A stretch of DNA of 64,000 bases from Chrysaora quinquecirrha. Lineage: Eukaryota > Cnidaria > Scyphozoa > Semaeostomeae > Pelagiidae. Positions 34,272 through 44,494 of this stretch are shown here, piece by piece (within the stretch, counting starts at the first letter, position 1; each line of letters starts with the position of its first letter). The position numbers and the translations under genes were made by a program. The notes under the pieces are model-generated. The model was not told the DNA's origin. It did not search any database and worked only from the letters and a program-made list of their open reading frames with translations. Location: positions 5,259,172-5,323,171 of the forward strand of contig JACTAT010000016.1 of NCBI GenBank assembly GCA_014526335.1, given 5' to 3'.

Positions 34272-35293
34272 CAGTGGCGTAGCTGCGAATTTTCAGTGAG
34301 GGGGCAAAACCCTTCACGATTCCAACAATTTTTTTATTCCCACACATCCTGAGAAGATAAAGGCTGCGCCTAAAGATTTGTTATTAGCTATTGATAACAA
34401 ATTTATTAATTAAAATTCAAACATTATTTCAAGGAATATTGTAATAGGCCAAAAAGTTGTCTTGTCAATACAGAATTATTTCAAAAATATGATCTTAATA
34501 ATTAAGCGCCGAAAATTTTAACACACAATTCTCTATTGATTGAAACGGTTGCAAGATCTGAAAGACGACGTTCACATATTGTATTTCGCAAGTGTCTTGA
34601 GACGTTTTAAGCAGCTGAAAGCTCTCCTGTCAGTTACAGATGACACAGACAAAGTTAAGGAATTTCGCAGTAATTCAACGATGCTCTCAAACTGATCCAA
34701 CAATGAATGCTTTATTAAAAAGAAAAGGAGATCTTCATGATCGGATGGCAAAGCTTCACCTTCGCAGAATTCTCATGCATTAATACCTTACTAAAACATT
34801 TTCCCTCAAAGATTGGATTATACCCACACTACAATCTTGGACAAAAATTATGAGACAAAGTGAAGTTTTTCATCAATTTTTTTGTTCTCCTCATTCAATG
34901 TTGATCAAATGGTGTGGAATTGTTTTCATTTTTACTCACATTGATCCGAGGGGAGGGGGAGTGAATGATTGATTAGCGAAGCTAAAGTTAAGGAACAGCT
35001 AGTATTACTCGGAATCTTCCGGTTGGGTCAATATATTTTGTCCAAGATTGTAGCTTATCTTAACAAACATGCTTGTAAAATGCAGCCCATGCTCACGGGA
35101 AATCACTTAACAAGGAAATCCAATCATATAAGAAAGTAGCCAATAAAATGCGAGGTAAAGATCCAATTTTCCCAGCTACCTTACATTCCGATCATGTAAT
35201 ATATTCAATTTTCACGACGAATTTCCGACAAGCGTTTCTAAAAGCCTGGTGGAGGGCTGTCGCCCCCTCCGCCCCCTTTAAGCTACGCCACTG
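34272..35293 (-). mobile_element. hAT deletion derivative with transposase remnant
   Basis: The left end is CAGTGGCGTAGCT and the right end ends AGCTACGCCACTG. The flanks CAACAAAA and CAAAAAAA agree at seven of eight bases, fitting an 8-bp hAT duplication. On the minus strand around 34680-34500 a broken frame gives VSSVTDRRAFSCLKRLKTLA, then, after a frame change, RHLRNTICERRLSDLATVSI. This resembles the C-terminal dimerisation region of hAT transposases (ERSFSxLKRLKT..LRNTM..ERLxxLALLSI). The rest of the transposase has been deleted. Confidence 0.7.
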
Positions 35294-36127
35294 CAAAAAA
35301 AAAACAGAAAAATCAATAACTCATTCTTTCAGTCAAGTGATGTGTTCAAAATGTCCTCAGTCCTGGTCAATACACTTCTCTAATATGACAATAAAAATGA
35401 TTCCCCTTCACGCAGGATCGCAGTACGCAATGATGGAATATAGACAGCTGGTTTTTGGATTATATCTATTTACTTGTCTGTTAGTTAATGCAAGTCTTGA
35501 AATCTTTCCCAATTACCTCTTTACTCGAGCAAAAACTAAGTAAACTGTTGATCAAACAAGAACACTACAGACATTAACATGTTAACATAGCATACCCAAC
35601 CAATCTTGGCAGATTGGCACAAAATCTGTTCAAAGGTTACAGATACATGAAAATTGTCGGCTATTAGCAATCATCGGCCCTCACGAATGCTCAAGTGAAG
35701 GGCGAAGGATAAGTTTCAAAGAGAAACAACAACGAATTCACATGCCATGTTTTCCTCCCATTGCATGTGTTGAATCGCCGGGCCGCAGTTTTGCAACCTT
35801 GTTTGCCGCGCATTTTGCTCAATAAGATATTGCTTTTCATGTCTATGGCACGCAATTAGCGCCAAAATATGAGCTTCAATTTTGAAGCTAAATTGTTTAA
35901 AATTAATATCTGACACTGCAATATAACTCTTATTATCAACTAGCCCTGGTACCCTTGTAACAGGGATCTGTGTTACAGTACTTTTACGTGTGAAGACACG
36001 GAGCCAGGAATACGAAAGTTGGTGACATTATCATGATTCAGACTGACTAAAGAATTTACACTACTTACAATTTAAATACATTTACTAAAGGAAATAATTA
36101 CAGAGAGAACAAAGGAACGAAAGAAAG
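35294..36127. other. Non-genic region
   Basis: No recognisable gene or repeat. Confidence 0.4.
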
Positions 36128-36729
36128 AGAGAAAGTCCATACATTAGAATTAACATGATAACGAGGCTGTAATTGAGCATGCTGTCGTTTTGCAGTCTAC
36201 CCCTTCTTGCAAAAAAATGTTGAAACTGGTTGAAGAATCTTTTTCTAAGTACAACGTTACAAGAGTAATTATGATTATAATGTACATACATGAATGATAA
36301 TGTCTATTTTTTTTTTAACTTCAAAAAGTACGACGTAAACTATTGTTTCTTTGAGAGGAAAAGTTCTAAAAATGCTTAATGAAGGGCGTTGATTTGACAC
36401 AAAACGTATTCAACGTAGAATGCGAGTGTTAATTACGTGCGGCACCACTATTTTGTTAGCGGAAAAACTATTGATAATACGTACGGAGAGACCAATATTA
36501 CCTAAGGGCACGTAAATTTACCTAGATGTTTTCTTTTTATAAAAAAAAGCAAAAAACGACAAATCCTAGAAATTGAGGCCTAAATTCTATGACCTAAAAC
36601 GATCCCTAATGTAATAAGACAGTGAGCTAGCCATCTCGCTGCGAACTAAAGTATGAAGAACGATGTAGAAGAGAGAAAGTCCATACATTAGAATTAACAT
36701 GATAACGAGGCTGTAATTGAGCATGCTGT
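36128..36729. repeat. 59-bp direct repeats 543 bp apart
   Basis: The 59 bp beginning GAGAGAAAGTCCATACATTA and ending GAGCATGCTGTC occur at 36128-36186 and 36671-36729 with no visible difference. The intervening 484 bp has no TIRs or gene. Confidence 0.8.
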
Positions 36730-36971
36730 CCTGTTACGCCCTTCAATGCCGGGTTGAATTTTTTAACTGTCCTTTAATAAAGTGGAGACTTTTCTGAGAT
36801 ACAATTCATTCACATGTTTAATTTGACGTATTCATCGATTCTTGTATCAATCGACTTTTGTTTAGCCGAATCGTACAACTAATAGGCATACCGGAATTTT
36901 TGCGTGTATTTTGTTCTGTAACTGCATATATTCACCGAGCATGGTTATGGTTCCAGACGAGCTATCAGCTA

Positions 36972-37220
36972 CACGTTTTTTTTAATAAGCAACTGTTCAA
37001 TAAGCAACCAGGGCTGAGATTGTGCTAAAATTTCTGTTGAAATAGCTTTCTTTATACTGTACATCCTTGCAAACTTGTCAGTTACATTGAGAAGCCAGAA
37101 AAGAGCCAAAATGAGAGGTTTTAGGGGGTACCAGGCATTCTGTGACGGCTGAAATCCTAGATATGTTAAGCAACTCTTGAGGGTTGGACCAAAGTTAAGT
37201 TGCTTATTGAAAAAAAAGTG
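36972..37220. mobile_element. 249-bp MITE with poly-T TIRs and TA duplication
   Basis: Left CACGTTTTTTTTAATAAGCA and right (reversed) CACTTTTTTTTCAATAAGCA are flanked by TA (36970-36971, 37221-37222). It shares end structure with the element at 32750 but has AAGCAAC where that has AAGGAAC, a related subfamily. Confidence 0.7.
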
Positions 37221-37659
37221 TATTTGTCCACATTTGCTGCCAGTCCATCTACGACTTCGTCATCAAATTGAATATAGAATTCACTAGATTTGGTCCAGTT
37301 GAATAAGGGCAGAGAAAATAGGCCGACCTTCTTTCGATCAAGAAGACCGTTTATGTTAATTTTGTTTTGTCAATGTTACTGTTATGTTTTGTTTTTAAAA
37401 AATTAAGAAACGTTTAATTGAGTGGCTTTATTTATCAATTCGTATCTCGTTCGTTTGATGGTTGTGCCAATGTTTGCATCATAAAGGATCACTTATAATA
37501 CTGATAGGACAGTACAATCTTCCTTGTAATAATTTGCATGTCGGATATACACGAGAGCAATTTACAAGCACGTGCCTATCTAATTTAGATCAGATCCTTC
37601 ACCAAGACAAACGGGTAAAGAAAACAGTGCACAAACTACATTCCAAAAGTTCTCTTAAT

Positions 37660-37770
37660 GCTTCCTCCTTATGGGTCCTGGTTCTGGCTCCTCCTTATGG
37701 ACCCTGGTCCTGGGTCCTCCTTATGGGTCCTGGTCCTATGTCCTCCTTATGGGTCCTGGGTCATCAAAAT
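37660..37770. repeat. CTCCTTATGGGTCCTGG minisatellite
   Basis: About four copies of a ~28-bp unit (CTCCTTATGG, GTCCTGG and variants). Confidence 0.85.
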
Positions 37771-38259
37771 CCGGTATGCCCAACTAAAAAGCAACATGAC
37801 TGAAATGTAGCGTGAGGTACTATCGAATAACTAACATAGAACAAAATTTTATTAAAAGGATTCAGTAACAAGAGGAAAGACGAATTGCAAAAAGCAACAT
37901 GTTGTTAATTTGACGTCAACATGGCTTCAAGAAATCGTAATCCCATCGCATTTTATTTCAATCCTACTACTATTATGTTCAACTAATAAAAGGGGGGGGG
38001 GTTGGAATAAGAGCGGGGGAGGAGGGAGGTTGGAAAAATTTAAAAAAATTAACAAGCGGGGGGAAGATTATTCGGTACTCCAGAGTGCTCAAAAGCTTTT
38101 CTCACTGATCTCTATAAATAGACACATCATGGGACTGAGGCAAAATATGGGATCGAGGTTCTTTGTTACTAAAAGAAAAGGTCAACGCAACAACTTCGCA
38201 TCAAAGCAAATAGTGATGGGTTGTTAGGTCGCCACCCAGAAGGTGGAAAATTGTTCTAT
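37771..38259. other. Non-genic region
   Basis: No recognisable gene; a G-rich run lies at 37990-38060. Confidence 0.4.
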
Positions 38260-38330
38260 AGAGAGTTTTCACGTGACGTCATTAATCTTGCGTCGGCCAT
38301 ATTGGAGGCATTGGAGGCCAGACGAGCAGT
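38260..38330 (+). promoter_or_regulatory. Left TIR with YY1-like site upstream of the transposase
   Basis: The TIR contains ACGTGACGTCA (a CRE-like TGACGTCA core) and GGCCATATTGG, which fits the YY1 consensus GCCATNTTG. The site lies about 80 bp before the transposase ATG. The right TIR has the same two words, about 70 bp before the other gene's ATG. A promoter role is inference. Confidence 0.45.
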
Positions 38331-38375
38331 GTGTAGCATATCTTGCGTGTAGATTTCCGAAGTTAATTGGCAAAA

Positions 38376-40113
38376 ATGGTGAATTACTGTCGTGTCTACG
38401 GTTGTCATAACAGGCAAAATCGAGAGTCACATCTTGAGTTTTATAGATTGCCTAAAGTAATCCGAAATCAAGGAGAAAAGACACTTAAACTGAGTGAGGA
38501 GCGACGGCGGCTTTGGCTTGCATGCTTGAAACAGGACTTCAAAGGAAAAAACTTGGATAACATCAGGGTTTGCTCTGTTCATTTTGTGTCAGGTAATCAT
38601 CAACTTTAAAATTTCAATTTTAATATGCTCTTCAGGCTCAATTAAGGGGAAACACTACCTTGAAGTTTTGAGTTGGAGAAGAGGGCTTCCAAGAAGAGAT
38701 GCAGACTTGAGAGAGGGGGGTGGCTTGTTGATAGAGCTTTAACAGTATTTTGCTTTATTTGAAATAGTCTTAATCTCTTGCAGTATGATCTGTTACCATT
38801 TAGTTAAAAAGCAGGATGTGCACAATAAGAAAAACTGAAAAAGCCTTAATCTATTCAAAAAAATTTTACAGGTAAAAAAGCAGAGCTTTATCAGAGAGAT
38901 GATCCTGATTGGGTTCCTTCATTGCACCTGATGCCCGAAAGCTACCTGTCTGAAAGAATGGAAGATCCAAGATCAGCTACAGACAGATTCAAACGCAGCC
39001 AGAATCGTTCCCAAAGGAAAAAGGCTTTGGATACTGCCTTAGAATGGGAGAATCTTTCAGTGGGAAACAGTGGTGAACATGAAGATGCTAACTGTGGCAC
39101 TGAAGTTCAGACAGATTTGACTGCAGATCTGATAAGTGCAATGGAAAGTGAAATACAGATTCTGAGGGCTGAAAACATTGACTTGAAAAAACAATTGAAT
39201 GCCAGCAACGCATCTTTTGATGACAAAGCATTCAAAGATAACAATGAAAAGGTATTGTTTTTCACAGGATTGCAATCGTGGCACATAATGCTCACACTCT
39301 ATGAATATCTTCATCCACATTTTCCTGTGAAGAAATCTCTCAATGGCTTTCAGATGCTCATTCTTACTCTGATGAGATTAAGACTTAATGTTTCAAATGC
39401 CTTTCTTGGCTACTTGTTCAGTGTATCAGGGTCAACAGTCACACGAGTCGTATCTGATGTAATAGATGTCATGTTTATAAGAATGAAGCCATTTATTATC
39501 TGGCCAACTAGAGAAGCCCTGTGGAAGACAATGCCAATGCAGTTTAGACAGCACTTTGGGAAAAAATGCAGTCATAATTGATTGCTTTGAAATTTTCATT
39601 GACAGACCATCAAATTTAAAAGCCCGAGCACAGACATGGTCTTCTTATAAGCACCACAACACTATCAAGTTTTTGATAGGAATTACCCCACAAGGGACAG
39701 TGTCTTACATATCTAACAGCTGGGGAGGAAGAGCAAGTGACAAGTATGTTACAGAACACTGTGGATTTCTTGACAAAATTCTTCCAGGAGATCTGGTTCT
39801 AGCAGATAGAGGATTTGATATTGGGGATACTCTTGGGTGCATGATGGCCAATGTGAAAATACCTGCCTTTACTAAAGGAAAATCACAATTAGGTCCAGTG
39901 GATGTGGAAGATACCAGGCATATAGCATCTGTAAGGATTCATGTGGAACGTGTCATTGGCTGTGTCAGACAGAAATATTGCATACTTAATGGTCCATTAC
40001 CAATAGACTTTCTTATGAAAAGAGAAAGCGATGTATTGCCATTAATCGATAAAATAGTGTTTGTATGTTGTGCTTGTGTTAATCTTTCAGAGTCAGTTGT
40101 AGATTTTCAATAG
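38376..40113 (+). CDS. THAP-domain DDE transposase (ISL2EU), one intron
   Basis: Exon 1 (38376-38592) starts [17 protein letters not shown] and encodes a THAP zinc-binding DNA-recognition domain with the C-x4-C and C-x2-H pairs (CSVHF near its end). A GT-AG intron (38593-38871) splits codon phase 1, and joining CAG to GTAAAA continues ...[10 protein letters not shown]. Exon 2 holds a Glu/Lys-rich linker with coiled-coil character (about 39110-39220), then the transposase core. The core has [19 protein letters not shown], then [19 protein letters not shown] with the first Asp, [10 protein letters not shown] with the second Asp, and [13 protein letters not shown] with the Glu: a DDE_Tnp_4-type core. 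A run of six A at 39562-39567 shifts the frame; one A fewer would restore a continuous reading. The stop is TAG at 40111. The enzyme would bind the TIRs and cut and join the element. Confidence 0.8.
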
Positions 40114-40146
40114 AAACGAAGAATCCTTGAACATTAATTACTCTTT

Positions 40147-42259
40147 TCATTTATAATGTGGTATTATGTCAGAATTTCTATTTTTCAATTTTCCTTCTCT
40201 TTGGCTTGAACTGCGAAGCTTCCGACAATCAGGGCAGAACCATTTTCCTCTTGGGGACAAGCTACTCCTACGCATGAGTTATAAACCATTCTATTTGATA
40301 GTCAATGTTATCACACCCAATCATATTTCGAGCCTCACCTTTTAGACAGTAACACCATACCTCTTTTCTTTCAATGTATTTGTCTTCCACAGGATTAGTT
40401 CTTGAAACTAGAAGAATTTGCTTTGGTTCAATATTTGGCAAACTGGGTAAAAACTTCCAACAAGTTCAGGCAAAATAGCACTGAAAAACACATGATCTGA
40501 CTTCTGTGTTATTTCTGCCAAGAATTTTTCATCAAATGTAATTTCTTCCTGGTTTAGGTCTTCCTCTGTCCAAACAACAAAGTAAGCAGAGTCAAGACTA
40601 CAGACACCTAACTGTGTCTGAACTTAGAAGTAGTAAGCATGATTATGGTCAAGCTTTAGATCCCCATTACTGTCTTTTTTCAAATAAAATTTCTTGTCTT
40701 CACTTGCGACTATCAAGTCTTCATTCTTCTTACAAAAAGGGCACTTTATTTCAACAGCTCTTTTACCACAGCAGTCGCACAACATTATTGCATCTGGAGA
40801 AGCTCCAATATAGGGAAATGATGGGTTGATGCATAAGCCACTGTTCAAAATCTGGACATTTTCATGGACCAACACTATTTTTGCCTGAAAAATTTCTAGA
40901 GCTTGTTTTTCATGTGAACATCCCCACCTAGTAGCTTCAGATGAAAAAGATTGAGATTCTGGATAACAGATACTTTTTATTAGGCTTTGTGAAGGCAGTG
41001 CTGGGTCTGTGCAGCATATAGACTTCATTTTTGAAGCAGTTATGCGTCCTGCACGAAAACGAAACCATAGTTTAGAATTTGCTTGATCTTGTGTTGCTTT
41101 TTCAACTGATTTGGCTTGCTGCTGTGTTACGATAATTTTTTTTTTAACTTCTTGACAAAGCTTCAAAAGTTCTGCAAAATTCAATGAAGAAGCACCTTCA
41201 TCTCGTAAATCAGTCAGAAGAACAGGAAGGCAGCACTTTTTGCTTCTGGAATGAAACTGTTTGCATATGGCTCAACCAGTGAAAAAATTCCAGGTTTTGC
41301 ACCACCAATGTCTAAAGACTTAAAAAAGTCATTTAGTTCATTATCTGTTGGTGATGGTGTTTTTGCGGTGATGCTTTTCTTTGAGATGACATGCTCTCTT
41401 GAATTGCCGGCACCACTGCTGCTTTCACTTATGCTCTGGTCAAGTTTCTTTTTCAATGCTTTTGCAGAAGAAAAATCAATATCTTTACACTCTTTATACT
41501 CCACATTTTTCATACAATTTGGAAGAAGCCAGTAGGCTTTTTCTTGTGTCACTGTTCTCGAGTCACGTAGCTTTACCATGGCCTCAATTGCAAAAAGTAG
41601 TGCTGATACATGGGTGCATGTCTCACCCAGTCCTGCCATGCAAGTACAATGACAGGCTAAGATCTTCCCTTCTTTTTCTGAAATTATCCATGGCTCTAAA
41701 TGTTTCTCACGTAGTCTCTGGGAGTGCAGAACCTGTGAAAAAAAAACAAATTGTTACAGTATGTACTAAAGCGTATTTCACAAAAGAGGAAAAAATGCAA
41801 AAAGAATAAATTCATTCTCATCATCCTCCTTAGTTGACAAGTTGCATTTCCCTTCTTGCGAAAAACAGCATTAATTGTCTCCAATGCTTAATGCTAAAAG
41901 TGAATATGTAGTGGCCTGGCCTACCTTACCTTTGCTTTTAGGAGACATTTTCCATTTATTTCTTTCGACTGCACATCCCTGACCCATCCACTGACCATCT
42001 GATTGTAGGCTTCAAGGCCTTTATAACACTTGAGATCTTCGGCAGTGTATGAACTTGGTGTAAACAATAAATAATTAACAATATCAGGGTAAGCCACTTT
42101 CGGTAGAAAGCTCCAGTCAGAAGACAAATCGGTCACTTCGTACGGATCTTGACCCCCGATTAATTCGATTTTTCTAGCATATCTTTCTTTTTCATCAGTT
42201 TCTAAACCTTCCCTATACTGTTTTGCTGCATCGGACTGCTTTTTAAAAGCCTTAGACAT
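40147..42259 (-). CDS. SWIM zinc finger, YqaJ nuclease and PHD protein of the ISL2EU element
   Basis: Exon 1 (42259-41930) starts with ATG and ends at an AAG|GTAAGG donor. The intron (41929-41733) ends CACAG, and the phase 0 join gives a continuous protein. Exon 2 opens into a SWIM-type cluster, CHCTCMAGLGETCTHVSALL (about 41675-41615), then a low-complexity linker. Next is a YqaJ-type recombinase/nuclease domain: WFRFRAGRITASK, ATRWGCSHEKQALEIF, PYIGASPDAIM (the catalytic Asp of the PD-(D/E)xK fold) and AVEIKCPFC (Glu-x-Lys). The C-terminus has WCYC, MIGCDN and KWFCPDC, a degraded PHD finger. Lesions: a one-base shift at the T5 run 41237-41241, an in-frame TAA at 40624-40626 followed by clear homology (VQTQLGVC, YFVVWTEEDL), a shift at 40445-40447 and one near 40272. 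The protein probably processes DNA during transposition; its exact role is not established. Confidence 0.75.
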
Positions 42260-42319
42260 GATACTTTCGTCAAATTTGTTGAGTTAAAAACGTTGTTCGG
42301 CTGATCACAACTCGCCACT

Positions 42320-42389
42320 ACTCAGCGTACCTCCAATATGGCCGCGCATCAGAAAGTCTGTTCGATTATGACGTCAGTGAAAACACTCT
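42320..42389 (-). promoter_or_regulatory. Right TIR with YY1-like site upstream of the YqaJ gene
   Basis: Read inward: AGAGTGTTTTCACTGACGTC then GCGGCCATATTGGAGG. It carries the same TGACGTCA and GCCATATTG words as the left TIR, in the same order relative to the gene it would drive. Confidence 0.45.
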
Positions 42390-42505
42390 ATGGTGCCAGA
42401 GATAATTTTCTGTTTACAAGACAATGTCGTCTGTGATTTTGATGTTTCGTGAATATGGCGTGGATGGCAAATAACTAAGGTTTGTTGATTATTTTGTAAA
42501 TTAAA

Positions 42506-42896
42506 ATGCAAGGGAAAACAATTCGCAAGTCGCCAGCACGCGTCACCAGTCACCCAAGAATTGATAAGAGAGACGCAAATAGCAAACCGATACGAGTTGA
42601 AGGGATGAGGCAGTCATTCTATTCATCATTAGATGAAACCAAAAAATCCTGTTTTGTTTGGTTTATGCCGATCTTTCTTTTACGATTTCGCCTTCAAAGT
42701 ATCATCATTTCAACATTTTTACCCGCAATATTTATGGCGCCAAGTTTTTCGTGGCAAGTTGAATACGGTCTCCATGATTACTTTGTTATTAGGTGTGAAG
42801 ACCAAGCGAAAACTGATAATCCTCCACAACTTGACAACAGGTTGCGGTGCCCATGATCAGATTCTCAAAGGACGACTTTCCATTCATAAAAATTGA
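42506..42896 (+). other. Unrecognised open frame with one homopolymer break
   Basis: An ATG at 42506 opens a frame that joins a second one if the A6 run near 42644 loses one base, giving about 130 residues with a basic N-terminus and an aromatic-rich middle (CRSFFYDFAFK). I recognise no family. It lies just outside the ISL2EU element and could be chance. Confidence 0.2.
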
Positions 42897-44220
42897 ATCG
42901 CGTATTGTTTAATAAACTATCATGAGAGTTGTTAGTGAATCATATTTCGACCTTGCGAATAACGCTCTGTGATTGGCTTACAAACAATAAACCATTCAAA
43001 AAGTTCTTCTGCCCCTCCATCCCTGGACAGTGGCTTCCACGTTGCCCGAAGTGATAGGCCATTGCCTGGATTATATCCACACTGTGTTACATCACCAATT
43101 AAAATGTCTAATTGCCCCGAAATGGAAGCTCTTATCTTCACGATTATTTCTACAGGATATTGCATTTGACTTGAATATTACCTGGTATAAATTTTATAAA
43201 ATTCCTCCTTGATGAAAATTATTCAGAAATTATTTACCTTGGGGGTCCCTTTTTGGGCCACCTTGATGTATTGTTGGTCATCTTATTGCCATAATTTCTA
43301 TTCAACTAATTCACACGCAACAATTTTGCAGCCTGGGAACGAGGGGCCTAGGAACGAGGATATTGTTGTGGTGTTTTGTTGTCTTATACTTTCTCTTTCG
43401 ACCTTTCCTTCGATCATCTCGTCTTCGTGCTCTGAATGCTTTTGAGGAAAGAAAGAACGTGTTGCCCAATTCTCTGCCTTGCAAAATGGTAAGAAAATGA
43501 CAAACAAAGTCAATATTTTCGTTTTATGCAGTTGTTACATTCGGCCTAGTTCCTAAAGTTCCTTGCTCTTTTGACCAAAAGTTCCAATGGTAGACTAGTA
43601 TCTAGTTCCTTAATTTTAAATCTGCATATATTTATTTAATGTCATTACTAATATAAAGATTCGTTCGTAAGTGAGCAAAGCGGGAAATTAAACTCAAGGA
43701 AACATTTGCTACAATTGTGGACAAAATTAGTCAAGACTTTCTGAAAAGATTGATTGGTGTCTACATTTTTGCAACATTAATTTAATTTTATCAGTTTTTG
43801 TATTTTGTCTCAACATGTCCTTGATTGCTGATATGCACTATCCAGACATTCAATTTTTAGCTTTTTGATGGGCCTAGTAAATAGTTAATAGTGTAAGTTC
43901 CCTAAATTTTTCTACCTTCTACATTGTATGTTCAATATAAAGTTGTTCTTTATAAAATGTATTTCCATAGTTATTTAGGCTTATTGTGTCTGCATGCCCA
44001 AGGGATATCTTAATACCCAACATAATCTCCATCTAATACTCCATCTAATACTCCATCTAAACTGTTTCTTCTTTAGCTTAAAATTCCTGAATAAAAGTAA
44101 CGAGTAACGATTCCTTAATAAAAAAAGAAAGACAAGGCGGGAGACCCCAAAAGCAAGAAAAGCCTGAAAACTGTAATGTTTATTAAAATGTAATACTTAA
44201 GTATTCTCCTCAACCAAGCA
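42897..44220. other. Non-genic region
   Basis: No gene. A TIR-like GGGGGTCCCTTTTTGGGCCA lies at 43238-43257. CCATCTAATACT is repeated three times at about 44027-44060. Confidence 0.45.
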
Positions 44221-44225
44221 AGGCT

Positions 44226-44400
44226 TGTCAAGTACTGGGCACTAGATCACGTGATAAGACGCTTTTTCCTGTTCTCTTATTCTTAGTTTTTAGTATTGTT
44301 GTAGTTAGCCAAGTTCACGTAAAGTCACGTTTTTGAATTTAAGGTTGTTTTGTATATATTTATGTAAAAAATACACGACTGTCTCTTTCTGTGCTTCACA
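44226..44400 (+). repeat. BEL 5' LTR
   Basis: It begins TGTCAAGTACTGGG and ends GTGCTTCACA (TG...CA), 175 bp. A TATATATTTATGTA segment near its 3' part could act as TATA. It differs from the 3' LTR at one base (TGTAAAAAAT here, TGTATAAAAT there). Confidence 0.95.
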
Positions 44401-44403
44401 ATT

Positions 44404-44417
44404 TGGTGCCGTGACCA
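44404..44417 (+). other. BEL primer-binding site
   Basis: TTGGTGCCGTGACC lies 3 bp after the 5' LTR. TGGTGCCGTGAC is complementary to a tRNA 3' end terminating in CCA. The tRNA species is not assigned. Confidence 0.6.
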
Positions 44418-44494
44418 GTTCGTCTGAGTATTGCTGAGTTCATTCATGGTTATTCGTTAGTTCATCGTTTTTTCTCGTGTTCATTCATTCAACC

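Larger units (their letters stand above)
38260..42389. mobile_element. ISL2EU-type DNA transposon, nearly complete
   Basis: Terminal inverted repeats read AGAGAGTTTTCACGTGACGT on the left and AGAGTGTTTTCACTGACGTC on the right. Both are followed within about 60 bp by GGCCATATTGGAGG. AT flanks both ends (38258-38259, 42390-42391), consistent with a 2-bp target duplication. Inside are two convergent genes, a THAP-DDE transposase on the plus strand and a SWIM/YqaJ/PHD protein on the minus strand. That gene pair is the one I know from eukaryotic ISL2EU elements. The 33-bp gap between the two stop codons leaves little room for separate terminators. Confidence 0.85.

Noticed and set aside
42506..42896. 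Host gene next to the ISL2EU element
   Set aside because: Only a short, frame-broken open region with no recognised family. It is listed as an unrecognised frame at low confidence, not as a gene.
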